From an uncultured Ruminococcus sp. (GTDB taxonomy: Bacteria > Bacillota > Clostridia > Oscillospirales > Acutalibacteraceae), in assembly GCA_902783815.1 (NCBI GenBank), contig CACZSM010000161.1:1-7093 (forward strand): a DNA stretch of 7,093 nt, read 5' to 3'. This document shows, piece after piece, positions 5,302-7,093 of this stretch. The translations under genes and the position numbers were made by a program. How positions within the stretch are numbered: the first letter of the stretch is position 1; each line of letters starts with the position of its first letter. The notes below the pieces were generated by a model. The model ran no database searches. It was not told the origin of the DNA and worked only from the letters and a program-made list of their open reading frames with translations.

Positions 5302-7093
5302 TTACTGATTATAAATATCAGTCAGTCTTGTGTATTCGCCAATGAATGAAATATCTTCATCATCATAGTGATCCGGGTCATTCCACCAGAATATCGTACC
5401 CTCTTTATTATACGAAAAATCGCTTACATCTATCGAATCAAGTCCTTGATATTCAATTACCTGTCCGACCGTTATTTTTCCGGCTGCTTGCTTGAACTCT
5501 GAAGCAGATGCGCCCTTTGCCGGGAGTCCCGGAATATCATCGGATGTCAACGATCCGTCCATTACAGCAGAATAAACCGCTTTGCAGCTTGCATCAAGAG
5601 CTGCCGCATCGGATTTATATTTTGAAGCATCATAATCATCCTTGAATTTGTAATAACTGTTTTCGTCATCGTCATAATCATAGCTGCTGCCGCCAGGGAT
5701 TGAAAGACTATTTGAGAAATTTGCAAATTCATCCTTTGTCATCGCAAGGAGGTTCTTTTCGCCGTCAAACTTCTCCATCTGTGTTTCGCTTGACAGTTTA
5801 ACTGTATATACAATACTTCCAATATCTATCTGCGGAAGATCATCATATGAGAAATTTTCTGATGAATAATCCAGCTTTGAATAATCCGGCATCTGTATTT
5901 TCTGCTCATATGAGAACTCTGCTGTATTACCGGAAATATTTGCCTTACCGCTGACTGACTTTTCTTCCTCATCATCCAGCTTATATCCGAGCTTATAGCT
6001 CTTTGCGGAATCGTCGTATTCAAGGAAGGCATTTAATTTTTTGTCGTGGTCTTTATCAGTATTGTTATTCAGACTGAAATCAATATCATATCTTGTGATG
6101 CTGCCGTTCTTCTGACTCTTTACTGAGAGTTTTACTACGCCGCCTTTTTCGTCATTTACAGAAAATTCGACATTCATATTTATCTCTTTATCATTGCCGA
6201 ACTCAATTGCAAAATGTACCGGCGCGCGGTTATCGTTTGAGTAATTTTCAACATCAACGACCATTTTTGCAGCTTCTTTTGTATCTTTATCAAGGCTGTT
6301 CTGTACAGTTACCTTCAAAGCCTTATTAAAGCTATCACTGTCCATGCTCTTGATGATCTTGTCAACGGTATCATTAAGTGACTTCTTCAAATCAGCAACA
6401 TTTTCGATCTTGATGTCGCTGTTATCGACCATATTAAGAAGCTCATCCTTAAGTCCGACGATGATCTTTTTCAGAGATTCAACATCAAAGGTATATGTAA
6501 TGGTATAGACATTGCGTGAAGCTCCGCATACAGTAATTGTTTCCTCTTTGACCTCTGTTTTGCCGTTTTCTTCAAGCAGCTTAATAATTCTTTCTATAGC
6601 GTCATTTTTCTTGGTTGAGCTGTTTTTAAGGCTGTTATAGAGTTTTTCAAAGGATGCAATTGCTTCCTCAAAATCCGCCTCTGACATTTGCAGGACATTT
6701 TCCTTAGACGGCGAGAAGATCGAATTTGTCATATCACTGCGGAAGTTAGCCATATCGACATAATAGCTTCCGATTTGTCCCATGGTATTATACTCAAAAT
6801 TGACCTTGTCGATATTTGTATAGAACTTAAACGATCCGGAGCCGTCCGACTGGGAACCAGAAGACGAAAGTGAACTTCCCATCAGTGAATTAAGACCGTC
6901 AACCTTGCAGAAGTATTCATTGCTTTTCTTGTCGTAGCTTGCGAGTATAGTGGCATTGACACTCTGCTTCTGACCTTCGTAATCAATACCGCCGTTCACA
7001 TCAAGGGCAAATGTACCCTTTTCCATAGCGCCGCTTACAATGTTTACAAGACCTGCTGTACTTTCATTTCTTTTTGAAAGATAGGTTTCGTAG
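5302..7093 (-). CDS. Large probably exported protein of unknown function, N-terminus outside window
   Basis: The frame runs from the TAA at 5302-5304 to the window edge with no stop, giving 596 visible residues. The first ATG inside it (7024-7026) has no convincing ribosome site and in-frame coding continues upstream of it (ending SKRNESTAGLVNIVSGA just before that Met). The true start, and any signal peptide or lipobox, must therefore lie beyond 7093. No membrane helix is visible. The protein is rich in Asp, Ser, Asn, Lys and Tyr, with only three cysteines. In order it has a beta-type stretch with a Ser/Gly-rich loop (about 6829-6880), a helical segment (about 6560-6700), a beta pair around TVCGASRNVYTITYTF, more amphipathic helices (about 6330-6480), a long run of alternating polar/hydrophobic strands (about 5900-6330), an Asp/Tyr-rich tract (about 5600-5690), and a C-terminal region with helix, strands and a WW pair (5383-5388). 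The composition suits a cell-surface or lipoprotein product of a Ruminococcus-like bacterium. I cannot name a family. DUF6583-type Clostridia proteins came to mind, but I cannot verify that. It is convergent to mutL and functionally unrelated as far as can be seen. Confidence 0.8.
   Translation of the reverse strand, partial: YETYLSKRNESTAGLVNIVSGAMEKGTFALDVNGGIDYEGQKQSVNATILASYDKKSNEYFCKVDGLNSLMGSSLSSSGSQSDGSGSFKFYTNIDKVNFEYNTMGQIGSYYVDMANFRSDMTNSIFSPSKENVLQMSEADFEEAIASFEKLYNSLKNSSTKKNDAIERIIKLLEENGKTEVKEETITVCGASRNVYTITYTFDVESLKKIIVGLKDELLNMVDNSDIKIENVADLKKSLNDTVDKIIKSMDSDSFNKALKVTVQNSLDKDTKEAAKMVVDVENYSNDNRAPVHFAIEFGNDKEINMNVEFSVNDEKGGVVKLSVKSQKNGSITRYDIDFSLNNNTDKDHDKKLNAFLEYDDSAKSYKLGYKLDDEEEKSVSGKANISGNTAEFSYEQKIQMPDYSKLDYSSENFSYDDLPQIDIGSIVYTVKLSSETQMEKFDGEKNLLAMTKDEFANFSNSLSIPGGSSYDYDDDENSYYKFKDDYDASKYKSDAAALDASCKAVYSAVMDGSLTSDDIPGLPAKGASASEFKQAAGKITVGQVIEYQGLDSIDVSDFSYNKEGTIFWWNDPDHYDDEDISFIGEYTRLTDIYNQ

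Noticed and set aside
7024..7026. ATG as start of the leftward gene
   Set aside because: At least 22 further in-frame codons without a stop continue to the window edge with the same composition, and no ribosome site precedes this ATG.

Overview
The window looks like a chromosomal segment from a low-to-moderate G+C Firmicute of class Clostridia. Oscillospiraceae, and Ruminococcus in particular, fits the codon habits, the gene content and the style of the long Asp/Ser/Asn/Lys-rich protein at the right end. That placement is an inference from protein flavour, not a database match.

Layout, left to right: (1) an AT-rich intergenic stretch (1-104) that contains a short, sharply GC-rich patch, followed by a near-consensus sigma-A promoter (-35 at 105-110, extended -10 at 125-133); (2) a rightward operon of three closely spaced genes: a YlbF/YmcA-family protein with a four-cysteine tail (177-596), mutS (617-3226) and mutL (3252-5195), with gaps of 20 and 25 bases and a Shine-Dalgarno sequence before each gene; (3) a hairpin between convergent genes (5250-5282) that probably ends transcription from both sides; (4) a leftward gene (stop at 5302) whose frame stays open to the right edge, so it is cut off at its N-terminus. 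It encodes a large, beta-rich, probably exported protein of unknown function.

MutS finds mismatches and MutL is recruited to it. This MutL carries the C-terminal metal-dependent endonuclease motifs, so repair here should follow the MutH-independent, nick-by-MutL scheme used by Bacillus and most bacteria. The YlbF/YmcA-family neighbour belongs to the group whose Bacillus members (RicA/RicF) form an Fe-S complex with YaaT (RicT) that affects RNase Y-dependent RNA maturation and the Spo0A phosphorelay. In B. subtilis the paralogue ymcA also lies just upstream of cotE-mutS-mutL, so the association is an old piece of synteny and not a new partnership.

Nothing here amounts to a clearly new biological system. 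The least explained items are the truncated exported protein and its C-terminal region, the GC-rich double palindrome abutting the promoter, and the weak beta-clamp motif in MutS compared with a good one in MutL. No tRNA, rRNA, CRISPR array, insertion sequence or phage gene is visible.
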